Source of the DNA: CAWDPQ01 sp963804245
GTDB lineage: Bacteria > Acidobacteriota > Vicinamibacteria > Vicinamibacterales > 2-12-FULL-66-21
DNA length: 64,000 bases
Direction: 5' to 3'
Assembly: GCA_963804245.1 (NCBI GenBank)
Contig: CAWDPQ010000011.1
Span: 62,001 to 126,000, forward strand
The notes below the pieces were generated by a model that had not been told where the DNA came from, did no database searches, and worked only from the letters and a program-made list of their open reading frames with translations. The position numbers and the translations under genes are program-made. Positions 17,770 to 28,500 of the stretch are shown here, in pieces; positions within the stretch are counted from its first letter, which is position 1, and each line of letters starts with the position of its first letter.

Positions 17770-19742
17770 ATCTCCCCGGATGGGCCGGGCGGTCAACGGG
17801 CTTACCTCGTTGAGGTTGTGCTTCGCGGTGGTCGACGTGGGCGGGGAGTAGGTCGCGATCATTTCGGCCATCATCTTCTTGCCCATCTCGATCCCCTCTT
17901 CAACGAGCGTGAGGTCGATCGATGTTGCCGTGCGCTCGCGCGCGAGTTCCTCGATCCGCTCCTGCGTCTTGTTCCGCATGAACCCGGCCGGCACGCGCAG
18001 GATTCGCTTCGTCGCATCCTCCGTCCAGTCGAACGTCGAGATCAGCGGGTTTTTCTTGTCGTCTCGCGCGACGAGCTTCGCCTCGGTCGAGCTTGTCCCG
18101 CCGAAGCGCCTTGCGCGGAAGCGGACGCGGAGGCGGACTGGATCTCGAGCGGCGCTCCTGTCTCTTCCTCGATGACCTCGCGGGCGAACTGGAGCGTGAT
18201 AGCGTCGAGCTTCATCATGCGCGCGCGCTTTTCGACACGCGCCTTGACGCGCCGGCGCTGATAGGCGTTCTTCATGGTCCAGAGGCCCTTCCTGGCGTCC
18301 TCCGACCAGCGAAGCTTGCGCCCGTCGTAGGTGGTCTCCTCCTCGAAGACCTCCCTCCACTGCGGCGATCTTCTCGATCATTTCCTGGGAGATCACTTCG
18401 AAATCAGTGGCGCCGCACACGGTGCACTTCACCGCATCGCTTTGCGTGGCCGCGACACCGCAGGCACGGCACATCGACACCGGGCCAGACTTGGCCCGCT
18501 CGAGGGCGACGGCCTCGGCCAGCGCTTTGTTCAAGGCCGACGCGCTCTTCGGCATGAACCGATCCATTGCGTCGTCGATCACCGCGCTCGTGATCACCGA
18601 ATGCCCTTTCTCGAGCGCCAGGCGAAGGACGCCGGTGCGGGCGATCCCCTTGACCTGCTCGGGGACGTGCGTCATCCGCTCCTCGGCTTCAGGCGTCCAT
18701 CGGATGGTCTCCTCGGCGCGCACGTCGAGCCGGGGCACCTCGAGACGCGTGGAGAGCAAGACGTCGCAGGGAACAGCGCGGAGGATGTTCTCCGTGTTGC
18801 TTCCCAGCGCCGTTTCGTCGTTCGGGCTATGGACGCCGATCCGCCCCAGCACGATGAGCCACGGATTCGTCTTGCGCGCATGATCGATGATCTTCTGGAA
18901 GGGCTTGCCGTCGAGGAGCGTCTTCTTGATCGCGACGCCAGCCTCGTTCGCCATCCGCTCCCCCACTTCGAGATGCGACTGATAGATCTGTGCCAGCCCA
19001 GTGTCGATGATCTCCTCGTGGAGCTGATTCTGCTCCTCGAAGCGGAAGACCTTCGCCGCCTTCTCGGTGAGGACGTTGACGATGCCGTTGAAGACGGAGT
19101 AGTGCAGGTAAGGGTCGTATACGGCGATCGCTTCGATCTTCTTGTCGAACGTGCGTGCCAGGTCGATGGCGGTCATGAGCGCGCCGAACGACTGCGGACT
19201 TCCGTCGACGCCGACCAGGATCGTGTCCCGCTCCGCCTCGTCCGGCTCCGGGACGTGCTTGACCACCCAGACATCCCGGTTGGCCTGACGGGCGACGCGT
19301 TCGCAGACCGAGCCGATCACACTGTCACGCGCGCGCCCGATCCCCAGGGCGCCAATCACAACCAAATCGGTACCTGGGAGCCGGCGAGATCCTTGAGGAT
19401 CTCGACGTGATGCTTCCCGTCCATCATCCGCGGCTCGAACTCGAGGCCCGACTCCCCACAGAGGCGCGACATGCCATCGAGATAGCTGTCGGAGATGAGC
19501 TTGAGTCCCATCGTGATGAGGCTGTCGTGGATCTTCCGCTGGCGCTCCAGTTCCACCTCGTCGATGTACTCCTCGGGAAGGGTGTACTCCATCTGCCGGA
19601 AGCGATAGTCGTGCAGTTTTGCCGCGTAGACATGGCAGCCGACCAGCTTCGCGTCGAACGCCTTGCCCAGCGCGAGGGCGCAGGCGACGGCGCGGTTGGA
19701 GTGGTCTGAGTTATCGACAGGAACGTAAACGCTCTTGTACAT
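17770..19742 (-). CDS. Tandem universal stress protein with zinc ribbon and three PCP_red domains (three frame breaks)
   Basis: Conserved reading frames from ATG 19742 give one protein of about 650 residues once indels are corrected. Order: USP domain 1 (SVYVPVDNSDHSNRAV), USP domain 2 (TILVGVDGSPQSFGAL), PCP_red 1 (IRWTPEAEERMTHVPEQV), a zinc ribbon (CRACG and CTVCG), PCP_red 2 (LRWSEDARKGLWTMKNAYQ), PCP_red 3 (FDWTEDATKRILRVPAGFM). Breaks are at about 19370-19377 (CAGGTACC where Gln-Tyr-Asp is expected), 18353-18358 (extra G in GGAGGGAGG) and near 18107, where the frame returns. The same frame continues into the GNAT gene. USP domains bind ATP or sense stress; the combination with PCP_red is unexplained. 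I see no clear catalytic residues. Confidence 0.72.
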
Positions 19743-19860
19743 CTTTTTCCAGGGGACTTCGTCCCCCGGACCCCCTTACACTCGCTCGCGGGGGCCCCAA
19801 CGCCCCGCTCCGCTCGTGTGGCTCGCTCGCTGCGCTCGTTCGCGACGAGATTGGTTTACA
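19743..19860. repeat. Copy of the GGGGCCCCCGCGAGYGAG-type repeat, intergenic
   Basis: The spacer upstream of the USP gene is built of palindromic pieces: a GGGGGACGAAGTCCCC hairpin, then GGGGTCCG and GGGGCCCCCGCGAGCGAG on the minus strand. The same order of blocks occurs inside the adaptor gene at about 44190-44330. Beyond it, 19840-19945 contains two near-copies of GCGACGAGATTGGTT or GGCGAGATTGGTTCACA. No gene is seen here. Confidence 0.6.
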
Positions 19861-19945
19861 CACTCACGCGGCTGGCAGACCCCTCGCCGCGTCCCCGAAC
19901 AACCCTCTCAATGTGCTCGCTCGTGGCGAGATTGGTTCACAACTC

Positions 19946-21647
19946 TCATGCGCTGGTGGTTGACGGTTGCCTCGGCTCACCGCCGAGCCCACCCCGGGCG
20001 CGAGAGCCGTAACGCGACCGCACCCAGCCGATCACGGCCAGCTCGATGGCGAGAATGAGCAACGCCGTCTTTACCATCGGGCCGACCGCCGATGGGACTA
20101 CTTGCTGGCTCGACGTAGAGCGAGTACCAGATTGTGAGACCTCTTCTGTTGCCACGCTCGCGCGAGAATCCGTCCCAGACCGAGAAGGCGACCGGCACGA
20201 ACCCTCCGGGCGAGAACGCGGCGCCCGCGGTTGGGCGAAGGGGCCGCTTGAAAATGGCCGACCATTCTCCCTGGTCGTAATTCGCGACACCCGTGAGATC
20301 GCCCGTGTCGTTGGCGGCGATGTCCGCGCTTCCCTTGCCGGTGAACTGCAGGGGAGCGGGCCGGGCCAGATCGAAGAACCAGAGATCCACCGAGTTCTGA
20401 CCATCGCCGAAGATGAAATAGGGCTTGCGGGCGCCCGTTGGCACCTGCGAAGGAATCTGGATCGCCACCGCGTCGGAGAACTCGGATGGCGCGGCAGCCG
20501 GCGTCGCGCCTGCTGCTTCGGCAAACGGGTCTGCGGCCTGCTGGGACTCTTGCGCCGCCGGCGCGGCAGCGGTCGCTGCCGCCTCCTCTTCTTCCGGCGG
20601 TACTGGAAGTGACGGCGCGTTCTTCCCCGTCTTATCCGCGTTCATGTCGTGCCATCGAACGAGGAGGGCGATCGACTCAGCGTCGTAGATCGCCTGAACG
20701 GTGACGCTGGTCGCGGGCGGATGGAACGAGCGTCCGGGCTCCATGATCTGCCCGACGACGGGAAAGCGAGCCACACGAGCGGATTCGAAGATGGCGCTGC
20801 CCTTCGCTCAGATCGATCGGATCCTGGACGTGCTTGGCGACGACGAGGTTGGTATAACCGGGCCCGTTGCCCCCAGAGAGAGAGAGGATGAAGTCTGTGA
20901 TCGCCCATCGTTCCTCGGGCTTGAGGGCCTCGAGGAACGACGGCATGGGCGTGCCATTCAACCCCGTACTCATCGTCCGGAAAATGTCCTCGCGAGACGA
21001 CCCTCCCCGGAAGGTCCAGTTCTGTGCGAGGTCCGCCGCGCGTATCGGATGCCCCAAGTCGTCCTTCAGCGTTGAAGCCGAAGGTCCGTCGCCTCGACCG
21101 AGCGTTCCGTGACACTTTACGCAGCCGCTCTCTTCGTAGAGCTTCTTCCCGAGCGCGATGGACTCGGTCGAGGCGTTCGGTGCGCTCGGGAGCGGCACGG
21201 GCTGAGGGACATTCTCGGGATTCGAGAAGTCGGGGGAGAACGTCTTTATGAAGTAAGCGAGATTCGACACGTCCTGATCGGAGAGCGTGGGCCACGCGGG
21301 CATCGACGTGTACGGCATACCGCGCCTGATGATGTTCACGAGATCCTGATGGGTCGGAAGCGCTCCGTTGGGAGTCGTGCGGACCTTGAACTTGCCGGTC
21401 GTGAAGTCACGGGGCCTGGGCATCAGATGCGGGGTAGCGTAGCCTTCGCCGTCCCCTTTGTCGCCGTGGCACTGCGCGCAGTATTTCAGGTAGAGGTTCT
21501 TGCCCGACTCCCGCTGCGCATCGGTCCCGAGGTCGGGCCCCTGCGCGCGCAGCGATCCCGTCGGTGCGTTAGACACAAAGGCAATCAGGACAGCGAGACA
21601 CGCGGCCGCGACAAAGAGGAGCGCGCACCAATCAGACGAGAGGTCAT
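19946..21647 (-). CDS. Di-haem cytochrome c fused to ethylbenzene-dehydrogenase-type haem domain (three frame breaks)
   Basis: About 566 residues after correction. ATG 21647 overlaps the previous stop (ATGA). An N-terminal membrane anchor is followed by two cytochrome c domains (YCAQCHGDKGDG and GCVKCHGTLGRGDG), then a domain like the haem-binding gamma subunit of ethylbenzene dehydrogenase and NXR (DLWFFDLARP, WYSLYVEP), split by an Ala/Glu/Pro-rich insert. It ends in one transmembrane helix (ALLILAIELAVIGWV). Breaks: near 21625 (an extra GC just after the start), near 20805 (an extra G) and near 20105. It would carry three haems in the periplasm and be held in the membrane at both ends. Likely an electron-transfer subunit of system 1. 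Confidence 0.78.
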
Positions 21648-22459
21648 TGGTGCCCCTCCTCCTTGGCGCGAGGTCTCTCACCCGTGAAATCGTAGAGAAA
21701 GAGGACCGCCTCCCACATCTCTTCTTCCTTCAGGAACTTCTCCCATGCAGGCATGGCCGTATCCCAGGGACCACCTTCATCGGGCAGCCCGGGACCTCCC
21801 TTCGCGATTCGCCAGAACAAGAACGTCTCGCGAAGGTTCGCGATGGTATCTCCGTCCGCGAAATTGGTCGGGATCGGGTCCAGCCCGTGCACGAACATCC
21901 CGTTGCCGGCCAGATTGTCCCCGTGGCAGAAGACGCAGTTCCTGTAGTAGACACGGCGCCCGTTCTCGACATGCTTGCGGAACTCTTCCGGATTCGACGT
22001 TTCGAGGTGCCGGAAGGGGTTGTCTCCCGCATCGATATGGATCGCCTTGTTGTGAACCGTGATCTCGGGCGGCGATGCCGGATGGATCGTCCGGGGGAAG
22101 AAGGGAGGCTGGAGCGGCACGTTCATCTGGAAGTACACGTTCGCAGCTGCGAGCGCCGGGAGCGCGACGACGGTTGCGACGAGGAGAGCCGAATACCGCT
22201 TGTCCGTCACGAGGCTGAGGAGCGGTCGGGATACTTCTTCGCGTCGTTCCTCGCTCGACGACACGTAGGCCAGGATCGCAATCGTGACGATTCCCATGTA
22301 GAGCGCGACGACGGAGGAGGGAATCGGCGTGCTGAATCCGAACCGGAGGAGGACGTAGATCCCCACCCACCAGGCGATCGCCCACACCAGCAGATTGGTC
22401 CGGCGCAGGCGAAGGCCCCCGAACACCGCGAGGACCGCGAGGACGACCAGGATCTTCAT
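21644..22459 (-). CDS. Membrane-bound monohaem cytochrome c
   Basis: A 271-residue protein. Three to four N-terminal helices (residues 1-125) anchor a periplasmic cytochrome c domain with CVFCHGDNLAGNG at about residue 175 and the axial Met probably in AMPAWEKFL. It overlaps both neighbours by four bases (ATGA), so it is part of the minus-strand respiratory transcript. I do not recognise a named family for the membrane part. It probably passes electrons between ACIII 1 and the CydA-like or haem-copper oxidase. Confidence 0.85.
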   Translation of the reverse strand: MKILVVLAVLAVFGGLRLRRTNLLVWAIAWWVGIYVLLRFGFSTPIPSSVVALYMGIVTIAILAYVSSSEERREEVSRPLLSLVTDKRYSALLVATVVALPALAAANVYFQMNVPLQPPFFPRTIHPASPPEITVHNKAIHIDAGDNPFRHLETSNPEEFRKHVENGRRVYYRNCVFCHGDNLAGNGMFVHGLDPIPTNFADGDTIANLRETFLFWRIAKGGPGLPDEGGPWDTAMPAWEKFLKEEEMWEAVLFLYDFTGERPRAKEEGHQ

Positions 22460-23034
22460 CGCGGCTGCGCCTCCTTCCTGGGAAGAGGCTGCGGCTTGTC
22501 CGGCGCGTTGTCAGGAGCCGGGGGATTCGGCAGTCCGGCCGGTGCGGCCGCGCCCTTGGAGTAGCGGTGCGTGGTCTGCAGGGTGACGGTCGGCGTGCCG
22601 CCAAGAGCCTGCAGGGCCGCAATCACGGTAAGGATCTCCTCATCGGTGAGGCCGATCGGGGGCTGGTTGACGGGAGGCATCGCCGGAGGGAATCCCGGCA
22701 CGACAAAAGCCGTGGGCTCGTACATCGACTGGGCGAGGTAGTCGACATCACTCAGGCCCGGCACGCGGGTCTTGGCCTGGGCACCGATGCCTGCAAGGTC
22801 GGGGAACCGGAGCGCTCCGGTCTTGCCGATCGTGTGGCAGGTCAGGCAGATTCCCTTGCCTTCCATGATCTCGCGGCCCACCTTGACCATGTCAGCCGTG
22901 GTCATGTTGCCTCCCAGTTTGGTCTCCTGCGGCGGCTGAACTTCCTTCTGGGGGACCATCTGACCGACATAGGTGTAGAAGCCCGTTGTCGCGAGGACGA
23001 GGCCGCCGATCCGGATCATGAGCGGCACCCTCAT
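22456..23034 (-). CDS. Membrane-anchored monohaem cytochrome c
   Basis: A 192-residue protein with one N-terminal helix (RIGGLVLATTGFYTYVGQMVP) as signal anchor, one haem site (GICLTCHTIGK) and Met ligand candidates in PPAMPPVNQP. The C terminus is Pro/Ala-rich. ATG 23034 overlaps the CydA-like stop by four bases, once the frame break in that gene is corrected. The uncorrected frame would fuse it to the CydA-like protein, which I reject. Possible direct electron donor to the CydA-like subunit. Confidence 0.85.
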   Translation of the reverse strand: MRVPLMIRIGGLVLATTGFYTYVGQMVPQKEVQPPQETKLGGNMTTADMVKVGREIMEGKGICLTCHTIGKTGALRFPDLAGIGAQAKTRVPGLSDVDYLAQSMYEPTAFVVPGFPPAMPPVNQPPIGLTDEEILTVIAALQALGGTPTVTLQTTHRYSKGAAAPAGLPNPPAPDNAPDKPQPLPRKEAQPR

Positions 23035-24957
23035 GACGCCCTCGTCGGCCCAGGTTCGGGCGTGGGTGCTACCGCGAACTCCGGCGGGATCTCTTTCGAG
23101 CCGTGGCGGAGGCGGGCGCGTTCCTCGAAATCGGGGCGATCGTGCAGGCTCGTGATCCAGAACACGACGCCAATCAGGAGGAAGAACGCGAGCACCGTCA
23201 CCGAGACTACCTGCGTCGCGAAGCCAAGGGTCGGCGTGAACGCGTCGGCCGACTGGTCGCGAATGACTCCGTAAACGTGCCAGTGCTGGCGGAGCCCGGA
23301 GCGCACGTAGCCCATGAGCCCCATGAGCCAGGTAAACGTGACCGCGATGAAGATCAGCACGTACCTGAGAGATCGCCGGGATTCTGCCCCAGCGGACCTC
23401 ACCGGTCTTGCTCGCCCCGCGGAAGAGGAAGATGTCGATGGCGGTGATCGACACCATCGCGAACAGGACCGACAGCACCTGCGGCACCGAAAGGCCGATG
23501 CGGACCGTCGCCTCGACGAAGTACCCGTAGACCCCCAGGAAGATGACGAACAACGCGACGCCCGCGAAAATCGTGAGCTGCGCCGCATGCCCCATCTTCG
23601 CCCACGCCACCACCGAGGTCTTCCCCGTCCGCCGGTAGAGGAGGAAGCTCATGAAGGTCGTGAGGATCAGGATGTTCACCGCCGTGTTCTTGGCGGACAT
23701 GACGCCCAGGAAACCGAGCACCGGGTGCGCTGATCCCCCCATCGCCCGGACTTCGGAGACGGTTGCGATGATCGAACGCGGCGTGGCCCACACCATGAAG
23801 CAGAGCGCGATCGCGATGAGCAGGTACTTGATGAACTTCTGGACCGGCTGCCTGCCCTCGACCCGTCCCATCCCAAGCCACAGGTAGTAGTTGGCGGCGA
23901 GGAACAGGTTCCCAATCAGGACGGCCTGGATGATGAAGAGCCACGAGAAGGCGCCGCCCATCATCGTCAGCCCGAGCGTCTGCGAGTATGCGTAGATCTC
24001 CTTCGCCAGCCAGTAGCCGGCGAAGGGCAGCGGGAGGAACGCGATGATCGCGACGAAGTTGCCGATGTATCCCATCCAGTCGTAGTGCGCGCGCTCCTCG
24101 TCGGTGTCCGCCTGCAGGAACTTGAAGGCGGCGTACGCGGCGGCAACCGATCCGCCGAATGCGACGTTCGCGATGACCCGGTGGACGTTGATCGGCATCC
24201 ACGTGAAGTTGTAGACGGCATCCCAGACGGATATGACAGCCCCCGTGTCTGAGATCCCGCGCGGCGACATCATGAACGTGAGCCAGGAATTGGCGATGAA
24301 CATGATCGCCGTGCCCACGATGTTGAGGCCGAGGCCGAGGCCGAGATGAACCAGCGGATGGAACTTCCCCCACCCGTAGTAGTAGGCGTAGAGGAAGAAG
24401 GCCTCGAAGAAGAAGAGCACCACGTACGGAAGAAAGGTCGGGGAGAACACGCTCATCAGGTAGTTCGTGAACTTCGGATACAGGATGATGAGCATGAACG
24501 TGAGGAACGCCCCGAAGGTCGCCGTGAGCGAGAAGGACACGGAGAGGAGCTTCGTGAACTCGTACGCGAGCTTGTCGTAGCGCAGATCTTTGGTCTTGTA
24601 GCCGATCGCTTCGACGATGAACGCGAATATCGGCACGGCAAGCACGAAGGCCGCGAACAGCAAGTGAAGCTGCGCGACCATCCAGATCGCCACGCGGCTG
24701 CCGACGATGGGGAAGGTCCGGTACTCCGCTTCCACGTAGGGCTTTGCGCGGGACTGTTTCTCGGCGGCCGCCTGATCGGCGGCCACTCCCTCCACGCGAG
24801 GCGTGGAATCGACGGCCGCGGCTGGAGCCCGGTAGGGCTCTTTGTACTCGCTGCGGCTCACGAAAACCGAGACGACCTTGACCGTCGCGGCGAACATCAC
24901 CAGCGCGGCAACCGGACCGAGGATGACCAGCAGCTTGCGGTTCACCAGGCCGTTCAT
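23031..24957 (-). CDS. CydA-like cytochrome bd-superfamily membrane subunit (one frame break, no CydB)
   Basis: About 641 residues. It has an N-terminal helix and a 60-residue periplasmic stretch, then the CydA fold. The b595-type His is in AQLHLLFAAFV, the Glu pair region in FFFEAFFLYAYYYGW, the b558-type His in PINVHRVIANVAFGG, and a GRQP stretch stands where the Q loop lies. The rest is a long set of helices. At 23361-23367 one extra base in CAGGTAC shifts the frame; the conserved end YVLIFIAVTFTWLMGLMG continues to a stop at 23031. No cydB is present. Genes for cytochromes c lie on both sides, suggesting a cytochrome c-linked rather than quinol-linked bd relative. Oxygen reduction is not proven by sequence. 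Confidence 0.85.
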
Positions 24958-24970
24958 TGCGGCGTTCCCC

Positions 24971-25572
24971 TCATTTCGCGGTCTCCGCCGCGGCGCTTGC
25001 CGTTCGCTTTCGCTGGAGGTCTCGCACGTAGGCGATGATCGCCCACCTGTCCGCGGAGGGATGGGCCAGCGATACCCGGCCATCAGCCCTTGCCCGTTCG
25101 TAATGACGTCGAAGATTTGCCCGTCCGGGTAGTTCTTCAGGAGCCTCTCCTGGTGGAAGGAGGCCGTGGGCACGTTGCCTCGCTGGAACAGGATCCCTTT
25201 GCCGTCTCCGCGGGCGTCGTGGCACGGCTGGCAATAAATCGCATACCGCTGGCGGCCGCGCTCGAGAAGCGCGTCGTCGACGGTCGCGGGGATCGTCGCG
25301 ACGAACTGCCCGTCCGCCCCTTTGCCCGTGAAGAAAGCCGCGTCCTCTTTCAGACCGCCGATCGGGACCGTTCCTGGAACGGGCAAGCGCATGGACGCGC
25401 CGTCGTAGAAGAACCTGCTGGCCGTCTGGGGGAGCACCTTCGGCTGGTCGTCCATACTCGGATTGAGATGGATGGGAGGGCGGCTCGACGTACAGCCGCG
25501 CGCGCAGCCGGCGTGGGCCACGAGCGAGGTGAGCGCGAGCGCAACCAGCACGTGCCGTGTTCGGCCGATCAT
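24971..25572 (-). CDS. actE: Alternative complex III cytochrome c subunit ActE, system 1 (one frame break)
   Basis: About 200 residues. A signal peptide ends in a lipobox (SLVAHAGC), followed by the ActE pattern FYDGASMRLPVPGTV, ALLERGRQRYAIYCQPCHDARGDGKG with one haem, and LMAGYRWPIPP. Near 25065 one base appears lost (CCTCCGCGG for CCTCCGGCGG); the conserved tail ADRWAIIAYVRDLQRKR continues in the other frame to the stop at 24971. ATG 25572 overlaps the actB stop by four bases. It is a lipid-anchored monohaem subunit that takes electrons from the FeS/haem chain of ACIII. Confidence 0.87.
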
Positions 25573-28500
25573 GCGGGCGGCCTCGCTCCCGCGTCGGCCC
25601 GCCCTTCGACAGGCTCGGGGCGGCCTGAGCTCGCCGAAGGCCGCGCGCCCTCGAGCTCGGGATTCGGGTTGCGCACCTTCGCCAGATAGGTCGTGCGGGG
25701 CTTGGTGTTGAGCTCTTCGAGCAGCGAGTAGTTGCGCGGATCGGCCTTCGCCTTCACCACGCGGCTCGATCCGTCCCGAAGATCTCCGAACTCGATCGCC
25801 GAGGCCGGGCAGGCCTGCTGGCAGGCCGTTTTGACATCGCCGTCACGAAGCTCGCGTCCGGCAAGCCGCGCGTCGATCTTCACGCGATTGATCCTCTGCG
25901 TGCAGTAGGTGCACTTCTCCATGACGCCCCGCGAGCGGACTGTGACGTCCGGGTTCATCGCGAGCTTGAGGATATCGGGCGTGTCCTTCGTGAAGTTGAA
26001 GAAATTGAAGCGACGTACCTTGTAGGGACAGTTGTTCGAGCAATAGCGGGTGCCGATGCACCGGTTGTAGACCATCACGTTGAGGCCCTGCCCGTCGTGG
26101 ACGGTTGCGGCCACCGGGCAGACCTGCTCGCAGGGAGCGTCCTCGCAGTGCATGCACGGAACGGGCTGGAAGACAACCTCCGGGCTGCCCGAGGGCTCGC
26201 CGGAAAAGTACCGGTCGACCCGGAGCCACTGCATCTCGCGCCCCTTCGCGACCTGGGTCTTGCCGACGACCGGCACGTTGTTCTCGCTCTGGCAGGCGAC
26301 CATGCACGCGTTGCACCCGATGCATGCGTTCAGGTCGATCGTCATCCCCCACTGATGCCCTTGATCGTAGGTATGCTCCTTCCAGAGGGAGAAGTGCGGA
26401 GAACCGCCCCCGTGCGCGCCCGCAGCTGGCTCCTCTCCTTGCGCCGATTTCGATCGAAGCGCGGTCAGGGTCGACTCGCGAACGACGGGGCGCCCCTCCA
26501 TGCTGCCGTGCTCCTGGGTCGCCGAGAGCGGGTAAGTACGTGCGAGCTTGGTGAGTTTCGCGCCGCTGTCGAAGCCAGGTGCTTTTGAGCTTCGGACCTT
26601 GAACGCGTCGAACCCGACCCCCGAGCCGATCCGACCCGCGTGCGAACGGCCGTAGCCGAGCGTTACGGCGACCACGCCATCCGTCATTCCGGGAAGGAGC
26701 CAGACGGGGAGCTCGAGCGAGCGGCCGTCGTGATCGAGGCGGACCCAATCCTCGTTCTCGAGGCCGAGCGATTCGGCCGTCGTCGGGCTGACGAGCGCGG
26801 GGTTGTCCCAGGTCAGCTTGGTGAGGGGATCGGGAAGCTCCTGCAACCACCCGTCGTTGGCGAAGCGACCGTCGTGAAGCGACGGGGAGGGAAGAAAGAC
26901 GACCTCCAGCCCACTGCGGGCTCCACTCGAGATCGCGCGCCCGAGCTCCGCCAGGGGCTGCGCGGTGAGATTGGGGACAACTTCTGGAAGCTCGCTGCCG
27001 GCAAGCAGCCCATCATGCAGGACGCGGTTCCATTTCTTGTCGAACTCGGCCTCGCCCAGGATTGGTTTCCATGTCTCGCGCACGATGTCGTGGCCGGGAC
27101 GATCCTGGCCCCCGACCATCAGCCCCAGCACTTCGACGGGACTTCGACCGCCGAACAGCGGGAGGATCAGCGGCTGGACGACGCTGAGCGTGCCGCCGAC
27201 GGCGCGCGCGTCTCCCCACGATTCGAGGTAATGCGCGCGGGGAACGTGCCAGGTTGCCTTGACGGATGTTTCGTCGACCGAGTGCCCGAGCGCGATCGAC
27301 TGAGGGACCTTCGCCATCGCCGAAGCGAAGTCGAGATCGGCAGGGGCATCGAATACCGGATTGCCGCCCAGGACAACGAGCGTCTTGATCGTGCCCGACT
27401 TCATCGCCGAGACGAGTGAGGCGAGCGAGCTGACGCTCGGAAGCACCGCATCCTTCGGCTCGTAGTAGCTCACCGTCTTGCCGGAGTTGCCGAGATACGT
27501 GTTCAGCGCGCAAACGGCAGCATGAACGGCCGCGGGCTGGCGCTCTCCCGCCACGATCAACGCTCTTGCCGCGGTTCGCCAGAAGATCCTTGGCAAGCGC
27601 GTCGATCCAGCGCGCGTCGAGACCGGGTACGTCGGGTCCCGGCACGCTCGCGCCTCCGCCTACGGGAGGAGCAAGGCGTGCAGCGAGCGCCGCGAGGAAG
27701 GGCGCGATCTGCCGGCTCTCGAGGCGGAGCCGATGATCCGCCATCGCTCCCGTCAGCGAGTAGACGCCTTCAACGGCGTAGAGGCGGTTCATCGCGCCAC
27801 CGGAGGCTCCCGCACGCCTTCCGTCCGCAAAGCCTCGCGTGTGACGGATCATCTCCGGGTCGGTCAGGAGCGGGTCGGCGTCGAGGGCGAGAATCACCGA
27901 GGCTCGATCGAGCCGGAGCATGAGATCGAGGTCGCGGCCAGTGGCCTGGCGCAGTCCCGCGAGTCGGCTCTCGTCGCTGACGGCGTCGTAGGTCGCCCAC
28001 TGCAACCGCGGGTAGCGGGCACGGAGCTCGGAAACCAGGCGCGCCAGGGTGGGAGAGGAGAAGGACTCGGAGACCACCGCAAGACTGGCACCGCCATCCG
28101 CGGCATGAGCCTCGGACAGCGGCTTCCAGGCCGTCACGAAATCGCTCCACGACTTCCGCGTACCGTTCTGCGTGACCGATTGCGAGCGGTCGGGATCGTA
28201 GAGGCCGAGCACGGACGCCTGGACGCGCGCGCTCGAGGCCCCGAGGGTCGAGGGGTGCGAGGGGTTTCCCTCGACCTTGGTCGGTCGCCCTTCGTGGCTC
28301 TCGACGATCAGGCCGTAGGCGCTCCGGCGGAACGGCATGGTCGTCGCGTAGTGGCGCGGGATCCCAGGGACGATCTCCTCAGGCGCGGTGACATAGGGGA
28401 CGATCTCTTCGACGGGGCGCCGACACCCCGCGAGCCCCGCGAGTGACAGCGAGGCGCCGAGGAGCATGATCATGTCGCGCCGGGTGACTCCCTCGGGAAG

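Noticed and set aside
16855..19365. A single 836-residue USP-PCP_red-GNAT protein
   Set aside because: About 85 internal residues are out of frame relative to a well-conserved alternative frame (KGLWTMKNAYQRRRV), the first USP half lies in yet another frame, and a GTGA start with GGGGAG fits a separate GNAT gene.
12986..19742. Chlorophyll biosynthesis locus because of PCP_red domains
   Set aside because: No BchN, BchB catalytic part or BchL is present; the P-loop ATPase has the Mrp-type CxxC, and the domain alone is not evidence for photosynthesis.
23031..24957. Ordinary cytochrome bd quinol oxidase
   Set aside because: There is no cydB or cydX, an extra N-terminal helix and periplasmic stretch precede the CydA fold, and cytochrome c genes surround it.
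22456..25572. A 1038-residue cytochrome-CydA-cytochrome fusion
   Set aside because: It joins three genes only through two frame breaks; correct ends with ATGA overlaps are visible at 23031-23034 and a stop at 24971.
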